From the NCBI GenBank assembly GCA_001940645.1, contig MDVS01000028.1:1-57651 (forward strand): a stretch of 57,651 bases of DNA, given 5' to 3'. Made by a program: the position numbers and the translations under genes. This document shows, piece after piece, positions 1 to 10,100 of this stretch. A model generated the notes under the pieces. That model was not told the DNA's origin. It searched no databases and was given only the letters and a program-made list of their open reading frames with translations. The number at the start of each line of letters is the position of its first letter. Position 1 is the first letter of the stretch. Source of the stretch: Candidatus Heimdallarchaeota archaeon LC_3 (GTDB lineage Archaea > Asgardarchaeota > Heimdallarchaeia > Hodarchaeales > LC-3).

Positions 1-452
1 GGATCATTGAAAGGAGTAATTGCTGCTATCACACCGATAGGAAAACGATAATAATATCCACGTCTATTTTCTGATCCCATGCTTTGATCAAAATTTATTG
101 TTTCTCCTACAATGTTTCGTGCTTCTTCTGAAGAGACATCTAATGTTGTAGTACATCTATACGCTTCTTTTCTAGCCTCACGAATAGTTTTAGATCCTTC
201 CCGTGCAATTATTTGAGCAAATTCTTCCATATTATCTTTAACAATATCAGAAGTTTTCCGAAGAATATTTATTCTTTCAAGTGTCGATAATCTTCTCATT
301 ACTTGAAATCCTTCAACAGCAGCATCAATAGCTAACTTGACATCAGCACTACTACCCTGTGGAACGGTATCAACTACTGAACCATCAAAAGGATCTATTA
401 CGTCAATTTTACTTTCTCGATCAACCCATTCACCATTCAATAACATTTTCAT
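1..452 (-). CDS. NAD(P)-dependent aldehyde dehydrogenase, N-terminal part (cut by window edge)
   Basis: The reverse strand from an ATG at 452 encodes about 150 residues and runs off the window. The opening follows the aldehyde dehydrogenase pattern: an N-terminal strand (LLNGEWVD), the IDVIDPFDGSVV stretch, and later FPIGVIAAITPFNDP, which corresponds to the conserved P-x-G-V-x-x-I-x-P-x-N segment of the cofactor-binding domain. The catalytic Cys and Glu lie outside the window, so the substrate cannot be assigned; lactaldehyde, succinate-semialdehyde or glyceraldehyde-3-phosphate are all possible. A GAGGT ribosome-binding site sits about 8 nt before the ATG. The gene starts 23 bp after the homoserine dehydrogenase stop on the same strand, so the two probably share a transcript. 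Confidence 0.85.
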   Translation of the reverse strand, partial: MKMLLNGEWVDRESKIDVIDPFDGSVVDTVPQGSSADVKLAIDAAVEGFQVMRRLSTLERINILRKTSDIVKDNMEEFAQIIAREGSKTIREARKEAYRCTTTLDVSSEEARNIVGETINFDQSMGSENRRGYYYRFPIGVIAAITPFND

Positions 453-475
453 CTTTCTTTACCTCAACTTAGAAT

Positions 476-1519
476 TTATTTCTTTTCATGTTGTATTTCA
501 GTATGAAGATCTAATAAATCACTTAATAGTGCAAAACCTGTCTCTGTTTTACCTGCACCTGCTCCAATTACTGTTATATCACCCATCAGATCAGTAGTAA
601 ACGTGATTGCATTAGTAGGACCACTAATACTCGCTAATGGATCTGAAAATGGTATTTTCATAGGTTTAACAGAAGCAGAAACTTTTCCAGAAGGATCTGT
701 CAAAATTTCCCCAATTAACTTCCATCTCATTTGTTTTTCGGCTGCTGACTTAATATTGTCAAGAGATATGTTTGTAATACCCTCTAATTCAACATCTTCT
801 ACACTTAATGAAGCACCCATAAGAGTATTAGCTAAAATAATGCACTTTCCAAGACTATCAAGACCAGAAATATCACCTGTTGGATCCGCTTCTGCATAAC
901 CTAATTCTTTTGCTTTATTTAGGACATCTTCATATGCTACACCTTTTTCCATTTCAGTCAAGATATAATTAGTTGTCCCATTTAGTATTCCACGTATCTG
1001 GGTAATCCCTGAGGCTTTTAGGCTTCTATTTCCAAGCATTAACACTGGAGTTCCTGCCATTACAGTTCCTTCATATCTTAACAAAACTTCTTTGGAGCTA
1101 GCTTTTTTAAGTAAATCTGCAGAAGCAACTACCATAGGTCCTTTATTTGTCATTGCAACATGTTTTCCATTTTCAATTGCCGCTTCAACATGACTTAAGC
1201 CTGGTTGACCAGTTTTAATATCAGTATAAGATACTTCTATGATAATATCAGCATTAGATACTTTAATTGTTTTCAAAGAGTCCCAATCACTATTCAGAGC
1301 ATCAATACTGTTTATATTACCATTAGATTTTACTTCTTCAAGACATTTTTTTGCATTAAGCCCCTCAGGATTATATTTTGATCCTTTCATAATATCAGAA
1401 ATTGCTACAAGATTCCATTCGAATCCATATTGGTTTTTAAGCCAATCACGTTTATTTACTAATATCTCAAGTAATCCTTGTCCGACTACTCCAAATCCAA
1501 TGAATGCAAGATTATACAA
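476..1519 (-). CDS. hom: homoserine dehydrogenase
   Basis: It catalyses the NAD(P)H-dependent reduction of aspartate-4-semialdehyde to homoserine, the branch point to threonine and methionine. The 347-residue protein shows the Rossmann motif GFGVVG (residues 8-13), a conserved TNKGP (124-128), the signature ILNGTTNYIL (178-187) and GYAEADPTGDISGLD (207-221) followed by the catalytic Lys225. There is no C-terminal ACT domain, so this is the short form without allosteric threonine control. The start is a TTG at 1519, supported by AGGAG 9 nt upstream. An aldehyde dehydrogenase follows after 23 bp. Aspartate kinase and aspartate-semialdehyde dehydrogenase are not in the window. Confidence 0.95.
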   Translation of the reverse strand: MYNLAFIGFGVVGQGLLEILVNKRDWLKNQYGFEWNLVAISDIMKGSKYNPEGLNAKKCLEEVKSNGNINSIDALNSDWDSLKTIKVSNADIIIEVSYTDIKTGQPGLSHVEAAIENGKHVAMTNKGPMVVASADLLKKASSKEVLLRYEGTVMAGTPVLMLGNRSLKASGITQIRGILNGTTNYILTEMEKGVAYEDVLNKAKELGYAEADPTGDISGLDSLGKCIILANTLMGASLSVEDVELEGITNISLDNIKSAAEKQMRWKLIGEILTDPSGKVSASVKPMKIPFSDPLASISGPTNAITFTTDLMGDITVIGAGAGKTETGFALLSDLLDLHTEIQHEKK

Positions 1520-1737
1520 TATTATAAACTCCTAATCTCAATATAGTATTCAAATCTATTCTAAAAATTTATCAAAAAATAAAACAAAGTATTATTAATA
1601 AAAACTGATTAAATTCAATTTAGAAATCTCAGTTATTATTTTTTTTAAGCATTTACAAAAAAAAACAAAATAATCTAATTATTAGGAACTTAAATCAATT
1701 TCAACAGAGGAACAAATTTTGTCCTAAAAAAATATTT

Positions 1738-2130
1738 TTATTTTTTGTTATTCTGAGGATTATAACTCAAGTGTTCGTGAATTATTTTCCATTTTCCATC
1801 AATTTTTTTTAATATATTAGTTCCCCTACCCATGATAGTAAATTCTTTTCCTTTAATTGCACCTTCTGCTTTAAAAGAGTAAAGACATACAGCAACAGTT
1901 CCTGTTTATGTTATCCAATTTATATTTAAGATTGTAAATTTATCTTTTTCAATTGTTCTCCACGTCTCTTCAAAAGCTGAACGGATCTCATTCAAACCAG
2001 TAAATGAACCATCAGTAAACCAATATACTGCTTCTTCTGCAATTAAAGGAATAACATTTTCAAAATTAAAAGAATTAGTCTTTTTTTCATATTCAAGCAT
2101 GAATTGCTCAGGAGTCCTTATTTCAGACAT
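1738..2130 (-). pseudogene. NTF2-like (SnoaL/DUF4440-type) small protein interrupted by an in-frame TAA
   Basis: From an ATG at 2130 (or GTG at 2139) the frame reads a typical NTF2-like N-terminus (an alpha helix, then VYWFTDGSFTGLNEIRSAFE). It meets TAA at 1906-1908 directly after the strand LNINWIT. The same frame continues without further stops for 55 codons (TGTVAVCLYSFKAEG through GRGTNILKKIDGKWKIIHEH) to a TAA at 1738. Those residues are the remaining beta strands of the family, including the typical K-x-x-G-x-W-K-I-x-H-x-H ending. The whole would be about 131 codons, the normal family size. The break is therefore a single nonsense change, a sequencing error or readthrough. NTF2-like proteins bind small ligands or act as isomerases; no specific role can be given. 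Confidence 0.8.
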
Positions 2131-2269
2131 AATGCTCACAAACGTAACTTTTACTATAATATTGTATTGGATTTTTTAACTTAATTTTTTACCTTCAATG
2201 ATATAATGCAGATATTAGGAAAAAAGAAAAAATAAATAATTTTTCTGTTATAATAATTGTTAATTAATA

Positions 2270-3733
2270 TCAGACATTTGGGGAATGAGTAGGGATATTT
2301 GAAGATGATGGAATAGTGGAACTAAGATTTGAAAGAGCTTCATCAAGGGCTTTGATTGCGTCACTACTTCCTTCTAACCCAGCTGAATACCTAATCATAT
2401 TATCTAAAACACCAGATTTAGTTCTCATTTCTTGAGTCATTTGGCCATGAGTGGTAGAAGCGCTATGAACCCAAATAGTGTGGTCTCTTCCTAAATCAGT
2501 TACTTGTAATCCGAATTTGAATTCTTCAGCGAATTTTTTGGTGACTTCTAAACCTCCACGAACATGAAATGACATTAAAAAGCCAAAATAACCTTTTGAT
2601 CCATCATGTAATGAGAATAATTCGTTTGCAAGATCATGTTGTGGGTGTGAAGATAAACCTGGATAATTAACTGATTCTATCATTTCGTGACCCTCAAGGA
2701 ACTTAGCGATTTTCATAGCATTTTCAGATACAGCTTTAACTCTTAAACTAAGTGTGTTTAAATTATCCCAGATAATTCCTGCCGCTTGAGGACTCAAGCA
2801 AGGACCTAGATTGCGAAAATGTCCACCCTTAAGTTTATTAACAAAATCAAATTCATATTCAACATCTTTGGTTACAATTCTATCTTTTCCTATAATTACT
2901 CCAGCTATTGCTCTTCCTGATGATCCAATAATTTTTGATAATGAGTGAACAATGACATCAGCACCAAATTCTAAAGGTCGCATCAATGCTGGAGAAGCTA
3001 TTGTAGAATCAACAATCAATGGTATGTTATGATCGTGAGCAAGTTTTGTTAACTCAGATATATTAGCTACGTAGAGAGTTGGATTAGAAGGACTCTCAAC
3101 AAAAAGAAACTTAGTTCTATAATCAATTAGCTCTTGCCATTTGTCAATTTCATCTGGTTCCTCTACCCATCGAACTCGCCAATCAGATTTTTTGTAAGTA
3201 ACCTCGAATAATTGATTTGCGCCGCCATAAACTTTACATGAAGATACGAAATTATCTCCCACATCTAGAAATGACATGGTTGCTGTGAATATTGCTGACA
3301 TTCCTGATGATGTCACTAATCCTTGAGTTATTTCCGGGATTCCAACACCTTCTAAAGCCGCCAATTTCATTGCCAAGTGATCTACAGTAGTATTATCAAT
3401 TCTACTGTAAATTTTATTAGGATCGTTAATAGTTTGGTATGATAATAAAAGGGATCCATCAACTAAGGAATCATAACCCCCACCAGTCGGTGTACTAAAT
3501 ATTGGAAGAGTTTGTGATTTCAAACGATTCCTTTCTTCATTACAATATAAACCATGGGTTTCTACAGTGTGAAAATTACGATCTTTTGATTCTAACATTT
3601 TTCTGTTAAGTTTTTCAATTTGTTCTTTACTTCTTTTTAGAAAATATTCTTCTTCTGAGGAAACTGACCGAAGTTTTGCTAACTCTTCTTCTAATTCTGC
3701 TATTTTCTTTTTGATAAACTTACTTTCATTCAT
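2270..3733 (-). CDS. Cys/Met-metabolism PLP enzyme (cystathionine gamma-synthase / methionine gamma-lyase family) with N-terminal coiled coil
   Basis: A 487-residue PLP enzyme of the cystathionine gamma-synthase family (about 400 residues as a rule). Family marks are YSRIDNTT (109-116, phosphate contact in the partner subunit), SSGMSAI (142-148, PLP phosphate loop), VESPSNPTL (212-220), VDSTIASP (241-248, Asp242 to the pyridine nitrogen) and SLSK with Schiff-base Lys267. The first 60 or so residues are an extra charged, heptad-like coiled coil not found in the core family. Substrate choice among cystathionine synthesis, cystathionine cleavage, O-acetylhomoserine sulfhydrylation and methionine breakdown cannot be read from the sequence. 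A divergent Lrp-type regulator lies 176 bp away and probably controls it, and homoserine dehydrogenase is nearby, so methionine metabolism is a fair inference. Confidence 0.9.
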   Translation of the reverse strand: MNESKFIKKKIAELEEELAKLRSVSSEEEYFLKRSKEQIEKLNRKMLESKDRNFHTVETHGLYCNEERNRLKSQTLPIFSTPTGGGYDSLVDGSLLLSYQTINDPNKIYSRIDNTTVDHLAMKLAALEGVGIPEITQGLVTSSGMSAIFTATMSFLDVGDNFVSSCKVYGGANQLFEVTYKKSDWRVRWVEEPDEIDKWQELIDYRTKFLFVESPSNPTLYVANISELTKLAHDHNIPLIVDSTIASPALMRPLEFGADVIVHSLSKIIGSSGRAIAGVIIGKDRIVTKDVEYEFDFVNKLKGGHFRNLGPCLSPQAAGIIWDNLNTLSLRVKAVSENAMKIAKFLEGHEMIESVNYPGLSSHPQHDLANELFSLHDGSKGYFGFLMSFHVRGGLEVTKKFAEEFKFGLQVTDLGRDHTIWVHSASTTHGQMTQEMRTKSGVLDNMIRYSAGLEGSSDAIKALDEALSNLSSTIPSSSNIPTHSPNV

Positions 3734-3909
3734 ATTAATTCACTCAAATTTTTGATAAAAAAAAAAAAGTAACATTAAGCAAAATGTTCAAGATATTTAT
3801 TAATCTTTGTGCTTTCAATTAGAAAAAATTCATGAACTATGCAAATAGTCAATTTTTTTAGAAAAAATATGTATTATGCACATTTAAAACAGAATTGATA
3901 CTTATATGA

Positions 3910-4467
3910 ATGAATCAAAGAATAGGAAGAAATGAAATAAATATGGTTAATAATAACTCTATATCAGTATCATTGGATGATTTAGATTGGGATATTATTA
4001 AAGAATTGAATTCAAACCCAAGAATAAATATAAAAGATTTAGCTGATAAATTAAAAAAAAGTCGGAATACTATCGCTTCTAGATTGGGAAAACTTGAAGA
4101 AAATGGTTACACAGGAGAAAAAAATTCACAAATATTAAACAGTGTCATTATCCCAAACTACCGTAGAATTGGGGCTATTTCTGGTTATATTCTAGCAACT
4201 TGTACAGCTGGAGCAAACCAACAAGAAGTAGCGAAGAATATTTCAGAATTAGAAGGTGTGGAGGAGGTATCTGTTATTACTGGAGAGTGGGACTTTATAA
4301 TAAGGATTACCGCTAAAAACATGGATCAAATTGGAGAAACAATTATTCAAGACCTTCGAAAAGAATCGGGAATACAAAAAACCATTACATGTATCAGTTT
4401 TTGGACATACCGTGGGAAAAACCCTTTTCAGCTGCTATTACCAAAGAAAAAATCTTCACAAAAATAA
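3910..4467 (+). CDS. Lrp/AsnC-family transcriptional regulator
   Basis: A 185-residue protein with an N-terminal winged helix-turn-helix (about residues 22-70: DDLDWDIIKELNSNPR, then LADKLKKSRNTIASRLGKLEE) and a C-terminal ligand-binding RAM/ACT-like domain (SGYILATCTAG to the GEWDFIIRI strand). Proteins of this family bind DNA as dimers or octamers and sense amino acids. The gene is divergent from the Cys/Met PLP enzyme, the usual arrangement for a local regulator, so control of that gene in response to a sulfur amino acid is inferred. Translation could also begin at the Met at residue 12. A degenerate copy of its 3' end is found at about 6.05-6.16 kb. Confidence 0.9.
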   Translation: MNQRIGRNEINMVNNNSISVSLDDLDWDIIKELNSNPRINIKDLADKLKKSRNTIASRLGKLEENGYTGEKNSQILNSVIIPNYRRIGAISGYILATCTAGANQQEVAKNISELEGVEEVSVITGEWDFIIRITAKNMDQIGETIIQDLRKESGIQKTITCISFWTYRGKNPFQLLLPKKKSSQK

Positions 4468-4840
4468 AAATATCTATCAAATTAAATTTTAGAGAGAGAT
4501 TAGAGCTTTTTTAAATTCAAGAAAAGGAATAATTTACTCTTCTAAAGGATTAAATATTACTTCAAACCGACAAAGAGATCATCAAGCTGACGTTAAAATC
4601 GATGGTGCTGAGGTGATCTTGATTGAGCCATAACTGTTGTCCCTTAAATAGGGTAGAAGGGTTAATATTCACATTCCATGATAAAATAGTTTGAAAGATT
4701 TATTGCAATTCTTAAGTTTACTAGTTAATGTATATTTTTAATATTTTATTTTATAATTTCTTTTTCAATTTTCATTTATAACAATTTGTTGTCATTTTCT
4801 TTATTTTGGGTTATTCAACAATAGTCAAAAATAAAATAAA
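4468..4840. other. intergenic stretch with an unidentified decayed reading frame
   Basis: The stretch between the Lrp gene and the DUF3179 gene (convergent) holds no intact gene. On the plus strand 4493-4633 is open for 46 codons without a start codon and ends in a protein-like DVKIDGAEVILIEP before TAA. This resembles the tail of a lost gene, but I do not recognise the family. The rest is AT-rich and featureless. Confidence 0.3.
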
Positions 4841-5953
4841 CTATTCAAAGATTATCAGAGAAGTGGATGGGCTATAAGCAACCCATGCAAACCACATAAC
4901 ATCAAAATAAACTATTGGCTCTAAATTACCAATTGTTGATTCGCCTTCGACCGTCCAAATTTCTCCAGTTTCTTTATCTACAAATTTACCATTTATATTC
5001 TCAAAAGAATAAATAATATCGTTAACTTTAGATTTATAGACTCTCGCTACACCTAAATCTTCATCAAAGAATATTGTAATATTTTCATTTGCAATATTGG
5101 TATTAATTACTTTATGATATCTGATAACATTTTTCTGAATAGCTAATTGAGTATTTTGGTAATCTATTCCTATTACTACTGATTTATGAGGTAACAAATC
5201 ACTTGATGACATTACTGGGAATAAGGGTGAACCCGTTGAATAATAATCTTGTCCGTAAGGATCTAATCCATAGTTCCTATTAAAGCCTGTATTTTCAGAC
5301 AATACTTTAGTTGTAGGATTATTATCTCGCCAGTTTTGCCAAAAAGTCCAGTAAAGTTGAACTTTTTCTAATTCTTGACCCACATTGTCACCATTTATTG
5401 CCTTTCCGAGTATTTGGGGCCAAAATGATCCCGAATCTCGATCATACATTACCAGGTTACTATTCAGTAATTTTCCTGATGTCCCAAAAGTAGTTTCAAT
5501 AGTTAAGTAGTGTCCTACAAATCCAACTACTGAGCCTGTTAGTGGACAATAGGTTATTGAAATATTAACTTCTCCAAAATTACCATTTACAATTTCGTGC
5601 CAAACCAGGATATTTTGCGGAAAAGCGTAAACATTTCCTTTCCCATCATTGAAACCAAATACTAAATCAGAATCAAATAGAACATCATCAGCTTCTTCAG
5701 CAGTAAGATAAACAGGATTCTCAATTGGAGGAATTCCATCCTGTCTGATTCCACCAGATAATATATTTTTTTCTAATTCTTGATAGGTAAAACCTGAATG
5801 ATTTAACTTGACAATTTTAAATGGGCCAGATGTTTTTTCGGAAACATTATCTCCTAAATCTATGGGAACACTTACAAAATTATAAACTAACATACCAGCA
5901 ATAAAAAAAATAATGACAATAAGTATTACTTGTATCAAACTATTTGTATTCAT
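4841..5953 (-). CDS. DUF3179 domain protein with N-terminal membrane anchor
   Basis: A 370-residue protein. Residues 6-27 form one hydrophobic helix without a clear cleavage site, so the protein is probably anchored with the rest outside the cell. The DUF3179 hallmark is clear: AFPQNILVWHEIVN followed by ISITYCPLTGSVVGF, with the conserved HE and YCPLTG residues. Further family blocks are seen around SGKLLNSNLVMYDRDSGSFW and the segment ending in WFAWVAYSP. DUF3179 proteins occur in many bacteria and archaea and have no established function; the conserved Cys and His suggest metal or redox chemistry, which is inference. The gene is followed by relic sequence and is not in an obvious operon. 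Confidence 0.85.
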   Translation of the reverse strand: MNTNSLIQVILIVIIFFIAGMLVYNFVSVPIDLGDNVSEKTSGPFKIVKLNHSGFTYQELEKNILSGGIRQDGIPPIENPVYLTAEEADDVLFDSDLVFGFNDGKGNVYAFPQNILVWHEIVNGNFGEVNISITYCPLTGSVVGFVGHYLTIETTFGTSGKLLNSNLVMYDRDSGSFWPQILGKAINGDNVGQELEKVQLYWTFWQNWRDNNPTTKVLSENTGFNRNYGLDPYGQDYYSTGSPLFPVMSSSDLLPHKSVVIGIDYQNTQLAIQKNVIRYHKVINTNIANENITIFFDEDLGVARVYKSKVNDIIYSFENINGKFVDKETGEIWTVEGESTIGNLEPIVYFDVMWFAWVAYSPSTSLIIFE

Positions 5954-6041
5954 ATTGAAATATGTAGGTAAGATACTAAATTAAAGAATTCAGTAATTTA
6001 ACGCTGACTTTGATTTAAAATTATTGGTGAATCGATAATAA

Positions 6042-6165
6042 AAATAACCGGTAATCCATTTTTTGGACATAACGTGGGAAATACCCTTTTCAATTGTTAT
6101 TACTAAATAAAAAATCATCAGAAAAATAAAAAGATGTTTCAAATAATTTTAGAGCGATACTAGGG
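6042..6165 (+). pseudogene. degenerate copy of the 3' end of the Lrp/AsnC gene
   Basis: The segment around TTTTTTGGACATAACGTGGG and onward matches the last 25 or so codons of the Lrp gene (its FWTYRGKNPF block at 4395-4430). It also matches the first 40 or so bases after the Lrp stop, including the shared TTTTAGAG stretch. The match by eye is about three in four bases with small indels, and the copy has lost its frame. It implies that a second, paralogous Lrp gene once lay here. No upstream part of the gene can be recognised. Confidence 0.6.
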
Positions 6166-6477
6166 TTTTTACTATCAATTGAAAATTTTGAATTGATGCA
6201 TAGAATTGGAGCATATTTTCTATTAGAATTACTATAAAAGCTTTTTATCCTGTTTCTGATCTGTCTTCTGAAGCTCTGATGACTCCTGAAAGAGTTCTTT
6301 TTGGTCTCTATAGAAAAATTGATCTATAGCCAAAGAGAGAAGACCTAGTAGTAAATGAGAAAACTATGGAAAAATTATAAGAGTTGAAATGTAGTTATTA
6401 TTAAGGATTTTAGACTTTTCTTATTATAAATTGAAATTTAAACCTAATCGTTTTTTAAAAAAACAAAATTTGCTACT
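6166..6477. other. non-coding stretch with one unidentified open fragment
   Basis: Between the Lrp relic and the P-loop kinase there is no intact gene. On the plus strand 6204-6329 reads open and ends with a protein-like stretch (FYPVSDLSSEALMTPERV) before a stop. It lacks a good start and I do not recognise it. It may be another remnant of a lost gene. Confidence 0.25.
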
Positions 6478-7110
6478 TTAAGTGTTAATGATGCTGAAAT
6501 CCTTCGTGACATATAAATCAGCTCTAGATTTTAAGGATTGAATTTCTCTGTGTTCTCGTTCAAGAATTTTTAATCTTTCTTCATCTAATTCCTCTTTACC
6601 TCTTATTTTTTGTGATAATTTAGTTTCAAGATAAGTTAATTCAATAAACACTTTTAAATTAGCTTCGATATTTAAACTATAGAGACCTTCGACAATTAAT
6701 ACTTTAATGTCATTGAAATCTGTTGTTAGAGTATCTACTTGATCTGTTAATAGGTCAATTGATGGCATAGAACATTTTTCACTTTTTTTGAAGCTCTGAA
6801 TTACTAAATGTATTTTATCCCAATCGATTTCATTAATTCCAATACTTTCTAAACCATGATTTTTTCGCCATTCACTCCTTTTAATGGGTTTAATTTTGTA
6901 AAAATCATCAGAGTGTAAAATTTTAGTATAAATATTGTCTTTTTTGAGATACTTTGCTACCATATGAGAAAGTTCACTCTTTCCTGATCCTGATTCCCCA
7001 CTAATAGCTATTATATATTTATTGAGACTTTTTTCTTTTCCCAATTTTGTAATAATTTCTCTTGCAGCTTTTCTATGATTTTCTGTAATTAGAAGTATGT
7101 CACCAATCAT
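6478..7110 (-). CDS. uridine kinase / phosphoribulokinase-like P-loop kinase
   Basis: A 210-residue P-loop NTPase with Walker A GESGSGKS (residues 38-45), the HSDDFYK motif (about 66-72) that holds the acceptor-site Asp in uridine and pantothenate kinases, and a VLIVEGLYSL strand that corresponds to the EG(L/I) motif of the family. It is shorter than bacterial Udk. A GAGGT ribosome-binding site precedes the ATG by about 10 nt. It starts 32 bp after the phosphoglucomutase-GH65 fusion gene on the same strand, so the two form an operon. From the context the acceptor may be a sugar released by the phosphorylase rather than uridine; this is inference. Confidence 0.8.
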   Translation of the reverse strand: MIGDILLITENHRKAAREIITKLGKEKSLNKYIIAISGESGSGKSELSHMVAKYLKKDNIYTKILHSDDFYKIKPIKRSEWRKNHGLESIGINEIDWDKIHLVIQSFKKSEKCSMPSIDLLTDQVDTLTTDFNDIKVLIVEGLYSLNIEANLKVFIELTYLETKLSQKIRGKEELDEERLKILEREHREIQSLKSRADLYVTKDFSIINT

Positions 7111-7142
7111 TTAATAGAAACCTCATTATTAAAAGGGGTTCT

Positions 7143-10100
7143 TCACATATACTCAATTTCTAAAATTTTCGAAGTTACCAAATATTTCTTGTTTATAATT
7201 TCAATTTCAATTTCATCTAACACACTGCTTTCAGCATGAACTCGAATTTTTTTCTTAGAAATGTTAATCTTATAGTTTACTTTTCTATAACTAAATCCAA
7301 ATTTAATATTTCTCCATCTGAAAGGAAGATTTGGATTTATACTTATTATTTCAGATTTAAAATTTATACCTGCAAAATTCATGATTGTATGAACTGTGGT
7401 ACTTGCCATTACTCCTGTATGAATTCCTTCACCAGTAGTACCTCCTTGTATATCTATATAATCACTTTTAATCGCATCAATGAAATAGTCATAACTCTCA
7501 TTTTTCCTTCCTATCAAGTTTAAAAGGTGAGAATGTACTACTTTACTTAATGTCGATCCATGAGATGTTCTCTTACTATAATAATCAAAATTTTTATGTA
7601 AAATGTCATCGGAAGTTTTAAATCCTAATGATGAAAGTAACTGGCGAATTTCACTTAATGAGAGTAGAAAAAAGGGCATTAAGGTATCAGCTTGTTTAGA
7701 TACTTTGTAATAATCTGAACTTTTTCCTTCTGATTTGAGAATCCTATCCATTCGACCGATATTTCCAAATTTTTTCTTATAGTGATCCCAATCTAGTTCT
7801 TTTAAATTGAAATACCCCTCAAACTGTTCAATGATCCCTTCATCGGAAATATTAATTTTTAAATTTCTTTTAATCTTCTTCCATTTCTCTAAATCTTTTT
7901 CATTTATGTTAGTTTTGGTAAATAATCTTAATTTTGTTTTTCTGTCAACATTTTTCAATAAAATATCCATTTTATTGTACAACCAGGCTACCATAATATT
8001 TGTATAGAAATTATTAGTTAAACCTCCTTTCTTACTCTCTGGTAGTTTTTCATGAAATTCGTCAGGACCAATGACTTCAGAAATATCATAACTATTAGAA
8101 TTGTTGAGTTGGACTTTACTAGCCCAGAAATTGGATATTTCGAGTAATATTTCTAAACCAAAATTAATTAGAAAACTTAAATCCAATGTCCACGAATAGT
8201 AGTTAATAATATTATAAGCTATTGTTAACGAGACATGACGTTGTAAAGAACTGTAATCTGGATCCCATGCCCCAGATTGAGGATTTAAATGTAATGTTTG
8301 AGTTTCTTCTTCTCCAGTAGATCCACATTGCCATGGAAACATAGCTCCTTTAAATCCATACGTTTCTGCATATTCCTTAGCTTTATGAAGACGCTTATAG
8401 CGATATTTTAAGGCAGATTTTGTAATTTGGTAAAAATTCATATTATAAAAAGGAAATATGAATAGTGTATCCCAAAAGATATGACCTCGATATGCCTCCC
8501 CGTGTAAACCTCGTGCAGGAATTCCAACATCTAATTTTTCATTATGGAGTGAAGCTGTAACAAATAAATGATACATATGAAGCCGAATAAGTTTCTGTAT
8601 TAATCTGTCCCCCTCTATTTTAATATCTATCTTATCCCATATATTTTTCCAAATTTTAGAGCTGTTGGTGACTATTTTATCAAAATCATAATATTTGCAT
8701 GCTGTTGATTTTGCTATATCAATCAATGAAGATTCTTTTAGAATATCAGGATCTTGTGAAGTATATATTGAAACAATCTTCTCAATTTTAATAGTACTTT
8801 TCTCAGTTACATCTAGTGTGATTTCAGAATCAATTTTTCCATCTTGTTCATAATTTCTCCAGTTTTTAATTTCGATCTGCTTACCATTTTGTGAAACTAT
8901 GAGTTTAGAAACTAAAATAATTTGTATATTTGATTGATTAGTTTTTACTTGAATGAAACTAATATTTCTTTCTGAATTTTGGGTAACGGGTATTAAATGT
9001 TTTGAATTCAAATGCTTATATCGTTCTACACCCGAATTAGTAATTGTACCATCTAATGAGGTCTTTAAGGTGATTTTTCCAGAATAGTTCTTTGGTGTCA
9101 GCTGGTATTGCATAGCTAAAATATGACAATTATTCATGCTTGCGATACGTTTAGAGACAATCTGTGTTATTTTACCATCGTTCTCAATTATTTCCATTTC
9201 TTTTATCAATAAACCATTTTTTAATTGTAGTTTACGCTCAATTCTTGTATATTTTTGTTCATTAAATGATAAAAATTTTCTATTACCGATTTTAAATGTA
9301 AAAAATTGCCAATTTGGACAGTTTACAAGGTCTTCATTTACAACTATACGATTACTTACAGTAGATTCTAATTTATTATAAACCCCTGAAATATATGTTC
9401 CAGGATATGAAGAATAATTAAAATTAAATTCTTCAATTACTCCACGTGTTCCTAAATATCCGTTTCCTATAGTACAAAGTACTTCTATTTTACTTTCTTC
9501 TTTTTTTTCATTTTTATAATCATAGTACTTTAAGGTCCAACTATCATCCTCTAAACCATCTTTAAACCACTTGACTAAAGTTTGAATAGAAATCTCTGAT
9601 AAATCAGTAACAACTATATCAGCCCCATTTTTTTCTAAATCATAATGATTATTTTCTCTTGCTACTCCAATAACTAAGCCAAAATTACCATTTTTTCCAG
9701 CTTGTACTCCAGAAACAGCATCTTCAATAATTATAGCTTTATCAAAGGGAACATTAAGATTTATACATGCTGTAGTAAAAATGTCTGGTTCAGGTTTACC
9801 TTGAAGATTCATTTCTGCTGAAGCTATTCCATCTACCCTAGTATCAAACAAATCCAATAATTTAATGCCTTTTAATATTGTTTTACAATTTTTACTAGAG
9901 GAAGCAACTCCAATTTTAATAGCGCATGATTTCAATTTTTTAATTAGTTCGACTGTAGACCAAAAAATTTCAACTTGACCCTTTTTAATTTCATTTAGAA
10001 AAATTTGATTTTTCTTATTTCCTAAGCCACATGTCGTTTCTAGATCTGGAGAATCATTTTGGTTTCCGAATGGAATTTCTATCCCACGGGATTTGAGAAA

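Noticed and set aside
4493..4633. Small gene after the Lrp gene
   Set aside because: No start codon or ribosome-binding site; kept only as a possible remnant.
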